This document shows positions 1-8,799 of a stretch of 64,000 nucleotides of DNA, one piece after another (within the stretch, counting starts at the first letter, position 1; every line of letters starts with the position of its first letter). The stretch lies in assembly GCA_900766005.1 (NCBI GenBank), contig CAAFTU010000082.1, positions 1 to 64,000 of the forward strand. The letters run 5' to 3'. The notes under the pieces are model-generated. The model did not search any database. It was not told the DNA's origin and worked only from the letters and a program-made list of their open reading frames with translations. The stretch is from an uncultured Bacteroides sp. Its GTDB lineage: Bacteria; Bacteroidota; Bacteroidia; Bacteroidales; Bacteroidaceae. The translations under genes and the position numbers were made by a program.

Positions 1-81
1 AGCACTTACAACACAAAAACTAAACTAGACTTAACTAAACTATTCTATTAAGAAGTTTCACAACTTCCCTTGTCTATGCTG

Positions 82-114
82 CAAATATAAAAAGATTATT
101 TCTTTTTTGCAAAA
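82..114 (-). promoter_or_regulatory. Minus-strand promoter reading off the left edge
   Basis: On the minus strand a TATATTTG -7 box (82-89) lies 20 nt from a TTTTG -33 box (110-114), matching the Bacteroides consensus. It points left, away from the response regulator gene, so it should drive a gene beyond the window. Nothing else is recognisable in bases 1-160. Confidence 0.5.
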
Positions 115-160
115 GGATATCGACAAAATATCAACTTTTATCATTCAAATATCACATTTT

Positions 161-886
161 TCAAACAGAATGACTATTCAAATATATCTGTAACTCCTGT
201 TTATAACTATCGGAAATCGGAATATACTCTTTACCGAAAACAATCCGCCCCCGATCAAGCACCTTAATTTTACTCTTTTGCACTATAAACGAGCGATGTA
301 CGCGAATAAAACGACTGGAAGGAAGCTTCTCTTCCATAGCTTTCATACTGATAAGTGACAGGATAGCTTTCGGCTCATCCTCCACATGTATTTTAATATA
401 ATCCTTCAACCCTTCTATATACAATATCCGGTCTAAAGCAATTCGGAGCAATTTATAATCACTTTTTACATATATACAATCATCCGCCTCATCGGCATCA
501 ACACCATTATCCGCCTTTTGTTTCAATTCATACCATTGCACCGCTTTATTCACCGATTGCAAAAAATCGACATAGCTGATAGGTTTCAACAAATAGTCCA
601 AGGCATTGACTTTATAACTATCCAAGGCATACTGTCCGAATGCAGTAGTAAAAATAATCCTTGTTTCAGGACTGACCATGCGTGAAAACTCCAAACCGTT
701 CAACTCGGGCATTTGAATATCAAGGAACAAGACATGCACCTCCTCGTGAAGAGGAATTTCTGTCATAGCTTGCACCGCACTGGAATACCTCCCTACCAAC
801 CGGAGGAAAGACGTTTTTTCCACATAGCTTCTCAGCAATTCCAAAGCCAGCGGCTCATCATCTACAATAGCACAATTCAGTATCAT
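161..886 (-). CDS. LytTR-family response regulator
   Basis: DNA-binding response regulator of the LytR/AlgR type, 241 aa, the usual family length. The receiver domain (about 1-120) has the acidic pair DD at 9-10 and the phosphoacceptor Asp56 in LFLDIQMP, with the conserved Lys in LLKPIS. The C-terminal LytTR domain (about 135-238) shows the typical YIEGLKDYIKIH and FIRVHRSFIV signatures. It overlaps the histidine kinase gene by 4 nt (ATGA), so the two are translationally coupled. It follows an export operon on the same strand, and regulation of that exporter is a reasonable inference. The target is not shown by the sequence. Confidence 0.93.
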   Translation of the reverse strand: MILNCAIVDDEPLALELLRSYVEKTSFLRLVGRYSSAVQAMTEIPLHEEVHVLFLDIQMPELNGLEFSRMVSPETRIIFTTAFGQYALDSYKVNALDYLLKPISYVDFLQSVNKAVQWYELKQKADNGVDADEADDCIYVKSDYKLLRIALDRILYIEGLKDYIKIHVEDEPKAILSLISMKAMEEKLPSSRFIRVHRSFIVQKSKIKVLDRGRIVFGKEYIPISDSYKQELQIYLNSHSV

Positions 887-1938
887 AAACTTTTAGTCTG
901 TATAGTTAATATAGAAGAATATACCTGTCCGTTTTCACTGATCCCTTTTATCCATTCGTAATGTCCCGGATAAATCAGTTCCAACCGCTTGCTTACCTGT
1001 TCCAGCCCCACTCCACTTCCACTTTTATCTTGCCCGGACTTCGGATGATTGCTGTTAAGGATCTCACATCTCACCGTACCATCCGTATGCCCAAAGATAG
1101 AGATACTGATAAAACTGTCTACCGTGGGGCTGATACCATGCTTGAAGGCATTTTCTATCAGCGATATGAAAATAAGGGGAGCGATTTGCAACGCACCTCC
1201 AGAGTCTGCCTCCAAATTCACACTCACTTCTACCTGCTGTGGCAGGCGGATACGCATCAGAGCTACATAATTACGGATAAAGTCCAATTCTTTTTCAAGC
1301 GGAACAAAAGTCTGCTGATTGTCATAAAGCACATGCCGCAACAATTTACTCAGCTCTTGTACTGCCTCTTGTGCCTTGTCACTATTAAAAGCAATCAAAG
1401 CATAGATATTATTTAATGTATTGAGCAGAAAATGAGGATTCAACTGGTTCTTCAAGTTTTTCAGTTCCGCTTCCGTCTTTTGTCTCTCCGCTTCTATCAA
1501 CCGCTCTTCCGCCTGACGCCAACGCAGGCTGGTACGAATGGCCGCACCCAATCCGGCAACAAAAATCATCATCCCCATATCCCGCGCATAAAATATCCAA
1601 CGGGGCGGAATATGACGTGCAAACTCAGGAGGCGGAGGAGTGCTTATACTTTCCAGAAATACATGAAGAAGCACACTCAGACAAAGTATCAGCACGGCAT
1701 TGCTCAGAATATACTTACGCATTTCGTCCGTGAACATATAGCGGGGAACCAGGCACAAGTAATTGACATAGAAGATAATAAAATAGCACAAAGGAACACA
1801 ACTATGCCTCAAGAATTGGGCCAGATTGAAGCCGCTTCCACGGTCCATGAATACAAGCGGAAAGCCAAAAACGAGCAACCAACTGACAATATGGATACTC
1901 ATTTCCAAAAAACGTCGTTGTGAAAATAACTGTTTCAT
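883..1938 (-). CDS. LytS-like sensor histidine kinase
   Basis: Membrane sensor kinase of the His_kinase (PF06580) group, partner of the adjacent LytTR regulator. Four hydrophobic segments occupy roughly residues 13-135, followed by a short coiled coil. The phosphoacceptor His lies in NPHFLLNTLNNIYAL and the ATP-binding N box in LIENAFKHG. There is no large extracytoplasmic sensor domain. Start choice is ambiguous. The -7 box TATCTTTG at 1944-1951 would place transcription start almost on the 1938 ATG (leaderless), whereas an in-frame ATG at 1902, just before the first membrane segment, would leave a leader of about 35 nt. Confidence 0.92.
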   Translation of the reverse strand: MKQLFSQRRFLEMSIHIVSWLLVFGFPLVFMDRGSGFNLAQFLRHSCVPLCYFIIFYVNYLCLVPRYMFTDEMRKYILSNAVLILCLSVLLHVFLESISTPPPPEFARHIPPRWIFYARDMGMMIFVAGLGAAIRTSLRWRQAEERLIEAERQKTEAELKNLKNQLNPHFLLNTLNNIYALIAFNSDKAQEAVQELSKLLRHVLYDNQQTFVPLEKELDFIRNYVALMRIRLPQQVEVSVNLEADSGGALQIAPLIFISLIENAFKHGISPTVDSFISISIFGHTDGTVRCEILNSNHPKSGQDKSGSGVGLEQVSKRLELIYPGHYEWIKGISENGQVYSSILTIQTKSL

Positions 1939-1943
1939 ACAGG

Positions 1944-1951
1944 CAAAGATA
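1944..1951 (-). promoter_or_regulatory. Possible -7 box of the two-component genes
   Basis: Minus-strand TATCTTTG six bases upstream of the annotated kinase start. If active it gives the kinase and regulator a promoter separate from the upstream export operon, with a leaderless mRNA or a downstream start at 1902. Confidence 0.45.
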
Positions 1952-2131
1952 AGAAAGATTAGATTAGAAATAAGATTTCCATGATTCTTATTCCATAAAA
2001 TAAGACTGGCAGGAATCAGTGAAACAAAATTGATTTACAAAAAACATTATAAACAGATAATCGGGAAAAGACCGGAACCCAACTAGCATTCCCATAAATC
2101 AATTCTGCTTCACCCCCACACCTTTTCATCC

Positions 2132-3352
2132 CTACTCGTAACGCAAAGCGTCTATCGGATCCAAATCTGCAGCTTTCTTCGCCGGATACCATCCGAAAAA
2201 CACACCGGTGACGGTACATACCAGAAATGAAAGCAACACACTCCAAGGCTGGATAAATACAGGCCAATGTGCTATCGTTTTAATCATAAAACTGGCTCCA
2301 CAACCGATAATCACTCCTATCAGCCCCCCCGTGATACTGATCAGGATAGCCTCTATCAAAAACTGGCTCAGGATATCTACTCCTCGAGCCCCGACCGACA
2401 TACGCAAACCTATTTCACGAGTACGCTCTGTTACAGACACATACATGATATTCATGATACCGATACCACCGACCACCAAAGATATACCGGCAATACAAGC
2501 CAACAAGGTAGTCATCAGGTCTGTTGTAGTGTTGAGCATACTACTCAGCTCCTGCTGGGTGCGGATGGTAAAGTCATCATCATCCGTTTCTTTCAGCTTA
2601 TGTTCACGACGCAGAATGGTCGTTATCTCATCTACAGCCTCATCGGTCATATCTTCTGTCAGAGCCGAAGCAAAAATTCCACTTAGGTAAGTCTGTGCCA
2701 GCAATCGTTTCATCACCGTACTGTAAGGAGCCAGTACCACATCGTCCTGGTCCATGCCCATCGAGTTATACCCTTTTGATTTCAGCACACCAATTACCCG
2801 GAAAGGAATTTGATTACAACGAATCACTTTCCCTATCGGATCCGATCCGTCGGGAAAAAGATTATCGACAATGGTTTTACCGATAACACAAACCTTGGCT
2901 GCCGTACGGATGTCATTCTCGGTAAACATCTCCCCCTGTTCCACGGTGAGCTGACGTATGGTAAGATAATCCATACTTACACCACTCACCGAAGACGGGT
3001 AGTTGTTGGCCCCCGCAACAAGTTGTCCCGAAGAAGAAACGTTGGGACTAATGCCGGAGAGATAAGTACACTCTTCGCTCAACTTTTCATAATTTTCCAG
3101 TTTCAGTGTCTGCATGGCCGAAGGGTCTTGGCGGACCCCTCCACGCATCTCTGCTCCCGGATGAATCATAATCATGTTTGACCCCATCTCCGAGATTTGT
3201 TGCTGGATGCTCTTTTTCGAGCCCTGACCGATGGCAAGCATAGCAATGACTGATGCCACACCGATGATGATCCCCAACATGGTGAGGAAAGCGCGGAGCT
3301 TGTTGTTGGCAAGAGCCCGGAGAGCTATTTTAAATAGATTCGTTCCGTTCAT
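2132..3352 (-). CDS. MacB-type ABC transporter permease
   Basis: Permease of a MacB/FtsX-like ABC exporter, 406 aa. It has an N-terminal membrane helix (about 18-42, LTMLGIIIGVASVIAMLAIG), a large periplasmic MacB_PCD domain (about 45-270) and three further helices in the C-terminal FtsX domain (about 280-400), with the hallmark VTERTREIGLRMSVGA. Unlike E. coli MacB the ATPase is a separate protein, encoded 18 nt upstream. With the adaptor and TolC proteins of the same operon it would form a mechanotransmission-type tripartite exporter. Substrate (peptide, lipid or drug) cannot be read from sequence. Confidence 0.93.
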   Translation of the reverse strand: MNGTNLFKIALRALANNKLRAFLTMLGIIIGVASVIAMLAIGQGSKKSIQQQISEMGSNMIMIHPGAEMRGGVRQDPSAMQTLKLENYEKLSEECTYLSGISPNVSSSGQLVAGANNYPSSVSGVSMDYLTIRQLTVEQGEMFTENDIRTAAKVCVIGKTIVDNLFPDGSDPIGKVIRCNQIPFRVIGVLKSKGYNSMGMDQDDVVLAPYSTVMKRLLAQTYLSGIFASALTEDMTDEAVDEITTILRREHKLKETDDDDFTIRTQQELSSMLNTTTDLMTTLLACIAGISLVVGGIGIMNIMYVSVTERTREIGLRMSVGARGVDILSQFLIEAILISITGGLIGVIIGCGASFMIKTIAHWPVFIQPWSVLLSFLVCTVTGVFFGWYPAKKAADLDPIDALRYE

Positions 3353-3370
3353 AATGATTCTTTTTTATGG

Positions 3371-4114
3371 TTAGTCCTCATCATTCTTGGGCAAGGCAGC
3401 CAGCGCGGCAGCGGCCGAAAGGATCTGAGGATTGATGGTATCTTCCACTACATGCCCGTCACGCAAGCGGATATTACGGCTGCTATACTGGGCTATTTCG
3501 GGATTGTGAGTGACAAAAATAAGTGTACGGCCTTCGGCGTGTAACTTTTGGAAAAGTACCAGAATTTCGAAAGAGGTACGGGTATCCAGATTACCGGTCG
3601 CTTCATCAGCCAAAATAACGGCAGGATTATTCACCAGAGCACGGGCAATGGCCACACGCTGCATCTGTCCGCCGGACATTTGGTTGGATTTATGTTCCAA
3701 ACGGTCACCTAGCCCCACGGCTATCAGTGATTCAATGGCACGTTTCCGTCTTTCGGAAGCCGATATGGACGAGTTATACATCAAGGGCAACTCCACATTC
3801 TCTACGGCAGTCGTCTTAGGCAACAGATTATAGTTCTGAAATACAAAACCTATTTTACGGTTGCGCAACACAGCCCGCTGAGGTTTGCTCATGGTACGCA
3901 CGGACACACCATCCAACAGGTATTCACCACTGGTAGGGGTATCAAGACATCCCAAAGTATTCAGCAGAGTGGACTTGCCGGAACCAGAAGTACCCATGAT
4001 AGTGACAAACTCTCCTTCATAAATGGTAAAAGAGATGCCACGCAGAGCGTGGACGGTTTCATCGCCTACCTGGAAGTTCCGTTTTATATTTTGTAATTCG
4101 ATTATCTTTTTCAT
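3371..4114 (-). CDS. ABC transporter ATPase (MacB/LolD-like)
   Basis: Cytoplasmic ATPase of the exporter, 247 aa. Walker A GTSGSGKST (about 42-50), Q-loop FVFQNYNLLP, signature MSGGQMQRVAIARAL, Walker B VILADEAT and switch His in FVTHNPE are all intact. The C-terminus has a short Ala-rich acidic tail. The gene sits between the adaptor gene (41 nt gap) and the permease gene (18 nt gap) on the same strand. This supports one complex with these partners and not a LolCDE lipoprotein-release role, although the ATPases of both systems are closely similar. Confidence 0.94.
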   Translation of the reverse strand: MKKIIELQNIKRNFQVGDETVHALRGISFTIYEGEFVTIMGTSGSGKSTLLNTLGCLDTPTSGEYLLDGVSVRTMSKPQRAVLRNRKIGFVFQNYNLLPKTTAVENVELPLMYNSSISASERRKRAIESLIAVGLGDRLEHKSNQMSGGQMQRVAIARALVNNPAVILADEATGNLDTRTSFEILVLFQKLHAEGRTLIFVTHNPEIAQYSSRNIRLRDGHVVEDTINPQILSAAAALAALPKNDED

Positions 4115-4155
4115 ATGATTTATTCTTTCAATGTAAACGGAAGCATTACCTTTTA

Positions 4156-5379
4156 TTACTTGTTCTTTTTCTTATTGCTTCCCGGAGGGCCTGGCATGAA
4201 CGGACTTCTCTCACCTTCTCCGGCAGACGGCTCTTCCATTCCAGGCATAGCACCTTTCACTACCGTTTCTGTCACTACCGGCGTATTTTCAGTGATGCCA
4301 CTCACAATCTCTGTCTTGCTGCCATCAGTAATACCTATTTTCACAGGATGGGCGGTAAAGGTATTGTTATCCAGTGTCCACACTTTATGACTGCTCTGGC
4401 AATCGTTTATCTTACGACCTCCCACTATGTCTTTGTTGGGAGTAAAGCGCAAAGCCTTGTTGGGAACGGTCAACACATTATCCTTGGTCAATGTATAAAT
4501 GGTAGCGTTGGCGGTAAGACGCGGTTTCAGTTTCAAATAGGGATTATCAGCTGTTATCACTACCTCATAAGTAACTACAGTGGTACTGGTGGTTGTTGAA
4601 GAGCTGCTGCTCGTGCTGTTCGTACTTCCCAAACGAACCTGTCTGACTACTCCTTCGAACACATCGTCGGGATAAGCATCCACGGTAAAGGTTACACGGG
4701 TTCCTTCCTCCACCCCGGCAATATCGGCTTCATCCACATCGGCCACCACCTGCATCTTGGTCAAGTCGGCAGCGATGGTGAACAGTGTCGGAGTTTCGAA
4801 ACCGGATGCTACGGTCTGTCCTTCTTCCACATCACGGCTGGTCACCACTCCATCGATAGGCGAGGTGATGGTTGCGTATGACAGGTTACGCTCAGCCTTT
4901 GCCAGAGCCGCCTTGCTTTGCTCCAATGCACTTTGGGCACGTTGGAAATTATAAACCGTTTCTTCATAGTCCATATCGCTGATTAATTGCTTCTCGTGCA
5001 GTTTACGGTTGCGGTCATATAATTTCTTTTGGTAATCGTACTCGGCCTCATTGCCGTCATAAGTGGCCTTTGCCGACTGAAGTTCACTTTGCAGTGTCAC
5101 TTTATCCATCTCGGCTATCAATTCTCCTTTCTTTACCACAGAATTGTAATCCACATAAATCTTGTCAATAATACCAGATACCTGCGTACCCACTTCCACC
5201 TCTGTCACCGGCTCTATGGTTCCGGTAGCAGTAATGAAATTGCTGACATTACCTTTCGTTACGGTTTCCGTTGAGAAATCGACCGTACTTTTTCCCTCCG
5301 GTCCGCCAAGCATCCAGAAACCGCCTGCCACGACCACTACGGCTACCGCTGTAGTAAGGATCATTTTCTTCTTTTCCAT
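4156..5379 (-). CDS. MacA-like periplasmic adaptor (membrane fusion protein)
   Basis: Periplasmic adaptor subunit, 407 aa, linking the inner-membrane ABC permease to TolC. An N-terminal signal anchor (about 5-27) is followed by a barrel-sandwich (lipoyl-like) half, a helical hairpin (about 100-170, heptad-rich), the second lipoyl half (TITSPIDGVVTSRDVEEGQTV) and beta-barrel domains. A Ser/Thr stretch (SSSSSTTTSTT, near 255-265) interrupts the beta-barrel domain, as in many MacA-like proteins. The C-terminus is Pro/Gly rich and ends in Lys/Asn. It lies 24 nt after tolC. Confidence 0.93.
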   Translation of the reverse strand: MEKKKMILTTAVAVVVVAGGFWMLGGPEGKSTVDFSTETVTKGNVSNFITATGTIEPVTEVEVGTQVSGIIDKIYVDYNSVVKKGELIAEMDKVTLQSELQSAKATYDGNEAEYDYQKKLYDRNRKLHEKQLISDMDYEETVYNFQRAQSALEQSKAALAKAERNLSYATITSPIDGVVTSRDVEEGQTVASGFETPTLFTIAADLTKMQVVADVDEADIAGVEEGTRVTFTVDAYPDDVFEGVVRQVRLGSTNSTSSSSSTTTSTTVVTYEVVITADNPYLKLKPRLTANATIYTLTKDNVLTVPNKALRFTPNKDIVGGRKINDCQSSHKVWTLDNNTFTAHPVKIGITDGSKTEIVSGITENTPVVTETVVKGAMPGMEEPSAGEGERSPFMPGPPGSNKKKNK

Positions 5380-5403
5380 AATATAATATGTATAGCGTTA
5401 TGA

Positions 5404-6747
5404 TTATAATTTTATATCCTGACCTGCATAGAAGTTCAGTAGAGTCCGATCCAAGATAGCCATATACTTGGCCTGAATACGTTGCTGCTGTGCACTGAGC
5501 AGGTTATTTTTCTCGGTAAGCAACTCTACGGTATTCTTCATTCCCAAGTTGAATTGCTCGCTGACCATCTCATAACTGGCCTGGCTACTTTTCAGCTTAC
5601 TCTCAGCCGCCGCATATTGCTCTTGAGCATTAGTAGCGTCCAACCACAGACTTTCTATATTCTTATAGAGTTCCTTTTGCTTGTTTATCAAATCGAGTAG
5701 ACTACTATCATATTGCAAACGTGCCTTCTGCACAGCACTTTTGTTCTGGCGATTATCAAAAATCGGAATGTTTATATTCAATCCTATCATATTATTCCAG
5801 CCATATTTCATTTGTTTGCTCCAGCTATTATCACTGGCACTGTTTGTCATACTCCCCGTAGATGCACTCAGACTGATGGTAGGGAGATAGCCGGCTTTAG
5901 CCACTGATATGTCCAATTTGGAATTCTCTATGCTCAACTTGCTGCTTTGAATTTCCGGACGTGATGCCAAAGCCTGCTGATAAACATCCTCCTGAGCAGG
6001 TAACGGTTGCAAAACATGTTCATCGGCGAGTTCGGGAAGAACCAAATCCATTTCTTCCGTACCATCCAGCTCCAACAACTGCTTCAACTGCAATTTATAG
6101 TCACGCAAGGAACTTTCGGAGATCACCAACTGATATTTGTCACTGCCTACCTGTGATTCCAATTGTGCCAAATCGGCTTTTGAAATACTTCCTTTATGAA
6201 AGAGTTCTTTGCCCCTGTCGTATGTAGCTTGGCTCACCTGTAAGGTGTTCTGGTTAATTTTCACCGACTCGTCGGCATAAAGTATCTGGATGAATATTTG
6301 TGCAATCTGCTCTTGCAAAGAGTTTTCTGTTTCGGCTACGGTAAGCCCTGCAATCTGCTGACCCGTCTTCTTTTGTTTGATGGCATTCAACCGTTTGTTA
6401 CCATTCCACAATGTCCATTGTGCATTCAGACCATAGTTTCCATTATAAGTGGTTTTACTGTCACTACTGATGATTTCCGTTCCGCTTACCGTGTTACTGG
6501 TTTCCTGATACGGACGGTTCGTCACATTCTGTCCTGTACTGAACGACAGACTGGGAAATAGTGCGGCTTTGGCGGTTTTCACGTCTACAGAACTCTCTTC
6601 CAGTGAGATTTTGTCCTGCTGCAATTGGATATTTTTCTCCAATGCATAGTCAATACAGTCGTCCAGCGTCCACTTTTTGGCCTCTTGCGCGGAAACCGAA
6701 GTGACCGCGACCCAAATCATTACGAAATATACTACTCGTTGTCTCAT
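5404..6747 (-). CDS. TolC-family outer-membrane efflux protein
   Basis: Outer-membrane channel of the exporter, 447 aa. A cleavable signal peptide (ending around ...VTSVSAQ, residue 21) precedes two outer-membrane-efflux repeats rich in long coiled-coil helices. Repeat landmarks are KTAKAALFPSLSFSTGQN early and VAKAGYLPTISLSASTG in the second half, each followed by a Gln/Ala-rich helix. First gene of the operon tolC-adaptor-ATPase-permease, with a good promoter 27 nt upstream. Its closeness to a MacAB-like pair argues against an RND (AcrB-like) partner. Confidence 0.93.
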   Translation of the reverse strand: MRQRVVYFVMIWVAVTSVSAQEAKKWTLDDCIDYALEKNIQLQQDKISLEESSVDVKTAKAALFPSLSFSTGQNVTNRPYQETSNTVSGTEIISSDSKTTYNGNYGLNAQWTLWNGNKRLNAIKQKKTGQQIAGLTVAETENSLQEQIAQIFIQILYADESVKINQNTLQVSQATYDRGKELFHKGSISKADLAQLESQVGSDKYQLVISESSLRDYKLQLKQLLELDGTEEMDLVLPELADEHVLQPLPAQEDVYQQALASRPEIQSSKLSIENSKLDISVAKAGYLPTISLSASTGSMTNSASDNSWSKQMKYGWNNMIGLNINIPIFDNRQNKSAVQKARLQYDSSLLDLINKQKELYKNIESLWLDATNAQEQYAAAESKLKSSQASYEMVSEQFNLGMKNTVELLTEKNNLLSAQQQRIQAKYMAILDRTLLNFYAGQDIKL

Positions 6748-6773
6748 CCTTTTTACTATTTAATTTGTTTGTA

Positions 6774-6804
6774 CAAAAGTAGAGGACTGTGATTTTTTTA
6801 GCAA
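6774..6804 (-). promoter_or_regulatory. Promoter of the tolC export operon
   Basis: Minus strand: -33 TTGC (6801-6804), 19-nt spacer, -7 TACTTTTG (6774-6781). It lies 27 nt upstream of the tolC start and is divergent from the cyd promoter. Confidence 0.6.
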
Positions 6805-6842
6805 TAAATATAGATTTGTGGAATATTTCTATGGACAAAAAC

Positions 6843-6873
6843 TTGCTTTTTACCGATAAAGTGTTTTTCTTTG
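6843..6873 (+). promoter_or_regulatory. Promoter of the cytochrome bd operon
   Basis: Plus strand: TTGC (6843-6846), 19-nt spacer, TTTCTTTG (6866-6873), one base from the TAnnTTTG consensus. The leader before the DUF4492 gene is about 20 nt. Confidence 0.5.
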
Positions 6874-6900
6874 TAATTATTACAACTTTAAGATAAATTT

Positions 6901-7119
6901 ATGAATGATTCTTTGTTGACACGCATCTGGATATTCTATCGCGACGGCTTTCGCGAGATGACCTTGGGACGTACCCTTTGGACGATTATTCTTATCAAAC
7001 TATTCATCATGTTCTTTATTCTAAAACTTTTCTTCTTTCCCTCCTTCCTTGGCGGGAAGACAACGGAAGAGAAGCAACAGTATGTAGGTGAGGAGTTAAT
7101 AGAACGGGCAAATCCATAA
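6901..7119 (+). CDS. DUF4492 small membrane protein beside cytochrome bd
   Basis: Small protein of 72 aa with one strong membrane helix (about 28-50, Leu/Ile/Phe rich) flanked by basic and acidic ends. It matches my memory of the DUF4492 family, found directly upstream of cydA in Bacteroidales. It is 23 nt from cydA on the same strand. Position, size and topology recall the CydX/CydH accessory subunits of other bd oxidases, but I see no sequence similarity to CydX, so a subunit role is inference. Confidence 0.8.
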   Translation: MNDSLLTRIWIFYRDGFREMTLGRTLWTIILIKLFIMFFILKLFFFPSFLGGKTTEEKQQYVGEELIERANP

Positions 7120-7142
7120 ACATTTAAATAAATCAGAAAGTT

Positions 7143-8645
7143 ATGTTTGAAAACATTGACACTTCATTAATTGACTGGTCAAGAGCACAGTTCGCTCTAA
7201 CGGCCATGTATCACTGGCTTTTCGTACCTCTCACTTTGGGATTGGCTGTGATAATGGGGCTCATGGAGACCTTTTATGTAACAACAGGTAAGGAATTCTG
7301 GAAGAACACAGCTAAATTCTGGATGAAACTGTTTGGAATCAATTTCGCCGTAGGTGTTGCCACCGGTCTGATTCTGGAATTCGAGTTCGGAACTAACTGG
7401 AGTAACTATTCCTGGTTTGTGGGCGATATCTTCGGAGCCCCACTGGCTATCGAAGGAATCCTGGCATTTTTTATGGAAGCCACTTTCATTGCCGTCATGT
7501 TCTTCGGCTGGAACAAAGTGAGCAAGCGTTTCCATCTGGCATCCACCTGGCTCACCGGACTGGGAGCAACGATCTCCGCTTGGTGGATTCTGGTCGCCAA
7601 TGCCTGGATGCAATACCCCGTAGGGATGGCTTTCAATCCCGAAACAGTAAGAAATGAAATGGTGGACTTTGCAGCTGTCGCCCTCTCTCCCATGGCTATC
7701 GCCAAGTTCTTCCACACAGTGTTAAGCAGCTGGATACTGGGAGCCGTTTTTGTAGTAGGAATAAGTTGCTGGTATTTACTGCGCAACCGTCAGAAGGAGT
7801 TCGCTCTGAGCAGTATTAAAGTTGCCGCCGCCGTAGGTCTGTTCGCCTCTCTCGTCACTGCATGGACGGGGGATATTTCGGGAGTACAGGTAGCCAAAGT
7901 GCAACCTATGAAAATGGCTGCCGCTGAAGGATTGCACGATGGCGGAAACGGAGTACCCTTCACCATTGCAGGCGATTTGAAAATCCCCAAAATGCTTTCT
8001 ATCCTTGCCACTCACGACATAGACGGTTATGTACCGGGTATCAACAATCTGCTGGAAGGTGGTTATCAGATGCCCGACGGTACAACGGCTTTATCGGCCG
8101 AAGAGAAAATTAAACGCGGACAGATTGCCATCGCCGCCCTGGATGCATTCCGCAAAGCGCATAAGGCAGGTGACGAAGCAAGTGCCGCAGCAGCTCGCAA
8201 GACATTGGACGAAAACGTGAAATATTTTGGTTACGGATATATCAAGGATCCTGCCCATCTGGTTCCTAATGTAGGACTTACTTTCTGGTCATTCCGGATC
8301 ATGGTGGGGCTGGGAGGTTATTTCATCCTGTTCTTTATTATAGTACTGATTGTATCGAAAAAAGAGAAACTGGCTGATATGCGATGGTTGCAACGGGTGG
8401 CTTTGTGGACTATTCCACTAGCCTATATCGGCAGTCAGGCAGGCTGGGTGGTAGCCGAAGTGGGGCGCCAGCCATGGGCCATACAGGATATGTTGCCTGT
8501 AGGAGCAGCCATCTCCAAATTGCAGACAGGTTCCGTACAGCTTACTTTCTTTATCTTCCTTCTATTGTTTACCGTTCTGCTCTTTGCTGAAATAGGTATC
8601 ATGCTGAAGGCCATCAAGAAAGGACCGGAAGGAATTAAGAATTAA
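7143..8645 (+). CDS. cydA: Cytochrome bd ubiquinol oxidase subunit I
   Basis: Quinol-oxidising haem subunit, 500 aa, inner membrane. It reduces O2 to water, letting an anaerobe use or remove trace oxygen. Visible landmarks are the N-terminal SRAQFALTAMYHWLFVPL with the haem-ligand His near residue 24, VGVATGLILEFEFGTNW with conserved Glu, and WVVAEVGRQPWAIQDMLP (the GRQPW motif) near the C-terminus. The periplasmic Q-loop (about 255-385) carries an Ala/Lys-rich, charged insert. cydB follows after an unusually long 154-nt gap. Confidence 0.97.
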   Translation: MFENIDTSLIDWSRAQFALTAMYHWLFVPLTLGLAVIMGLMETFYVTTGKEFWKNTAKFWMKLFGINFAVGVATGLILEFEFGTNWSNYSWFVGDIFGAPLAIEGILAFFMEATFIAVMFFGWNKVSKRFHLASTWLTGLGATISAWWILVANAWMQYPVGMAFNPETVRNEMVDFAAVALSPMAIAKFFHTVLSSWILGAVFVVGISCWYLLRNRQKEFALSSIKVAAAVGLFASLVTAWTGDISGVQVAKVQPMKMAAAEGLHDGGNGVPFTIAGDLKIPKMLSILATHDIDGYVPGINNLLEGGYQMPDGTTALSAEEKIKRGQIAIAALDAFRKAHKAGDEASAAAARKTLDENVKYFGYGYIKDPAHLVPNVGLTFWSFRIMVGLGGYFILFFIIVLIVSKKEKLADMRWLQRVALWTIPLAYIGSQAGWVVAEVGRQPWAIQDMLPVGAAISKLQTGSVQLTFFIFLLLFTVLLFAEIGIMLKAIKKGPEGIKN

Positions 8646-8660
8646 GGAATAAATGAAACA

Positions 8661-8718
8661 GGCGGAAATAATTCAGGCTGCGCAATAAATGGGCTACATA
8701 CAGGAGATTAATTCCGCC
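8661..8718. other. Long-range stem-loop between cydA and cydB
   Basis: GGCGGAAATAAT (8661-8672) pairs with ATTAATTCCGCC (8707-8718), 12 positions with one mismatch, enclosing about 34 nt. There is no T-run directly after it. It could be an mRNA stability or processing element separating cydA and cydB. Confidence 0.4.
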
Positions 8719-8799
8719 AGCAAGTCATTCTTTTTTTAGTTCAAGTTTCTCTAATTCTATTTTTCAATATTCAATTCTCAATTTTTAATTTAGAATATT

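Noticed and set aside
2016..2267. 83-codon minus-strand ORF downstream of the ABC permease
   Set aside because: It overlaps the conserved C-terminus of the permease in another frame; its composition looks like a frame shadow.
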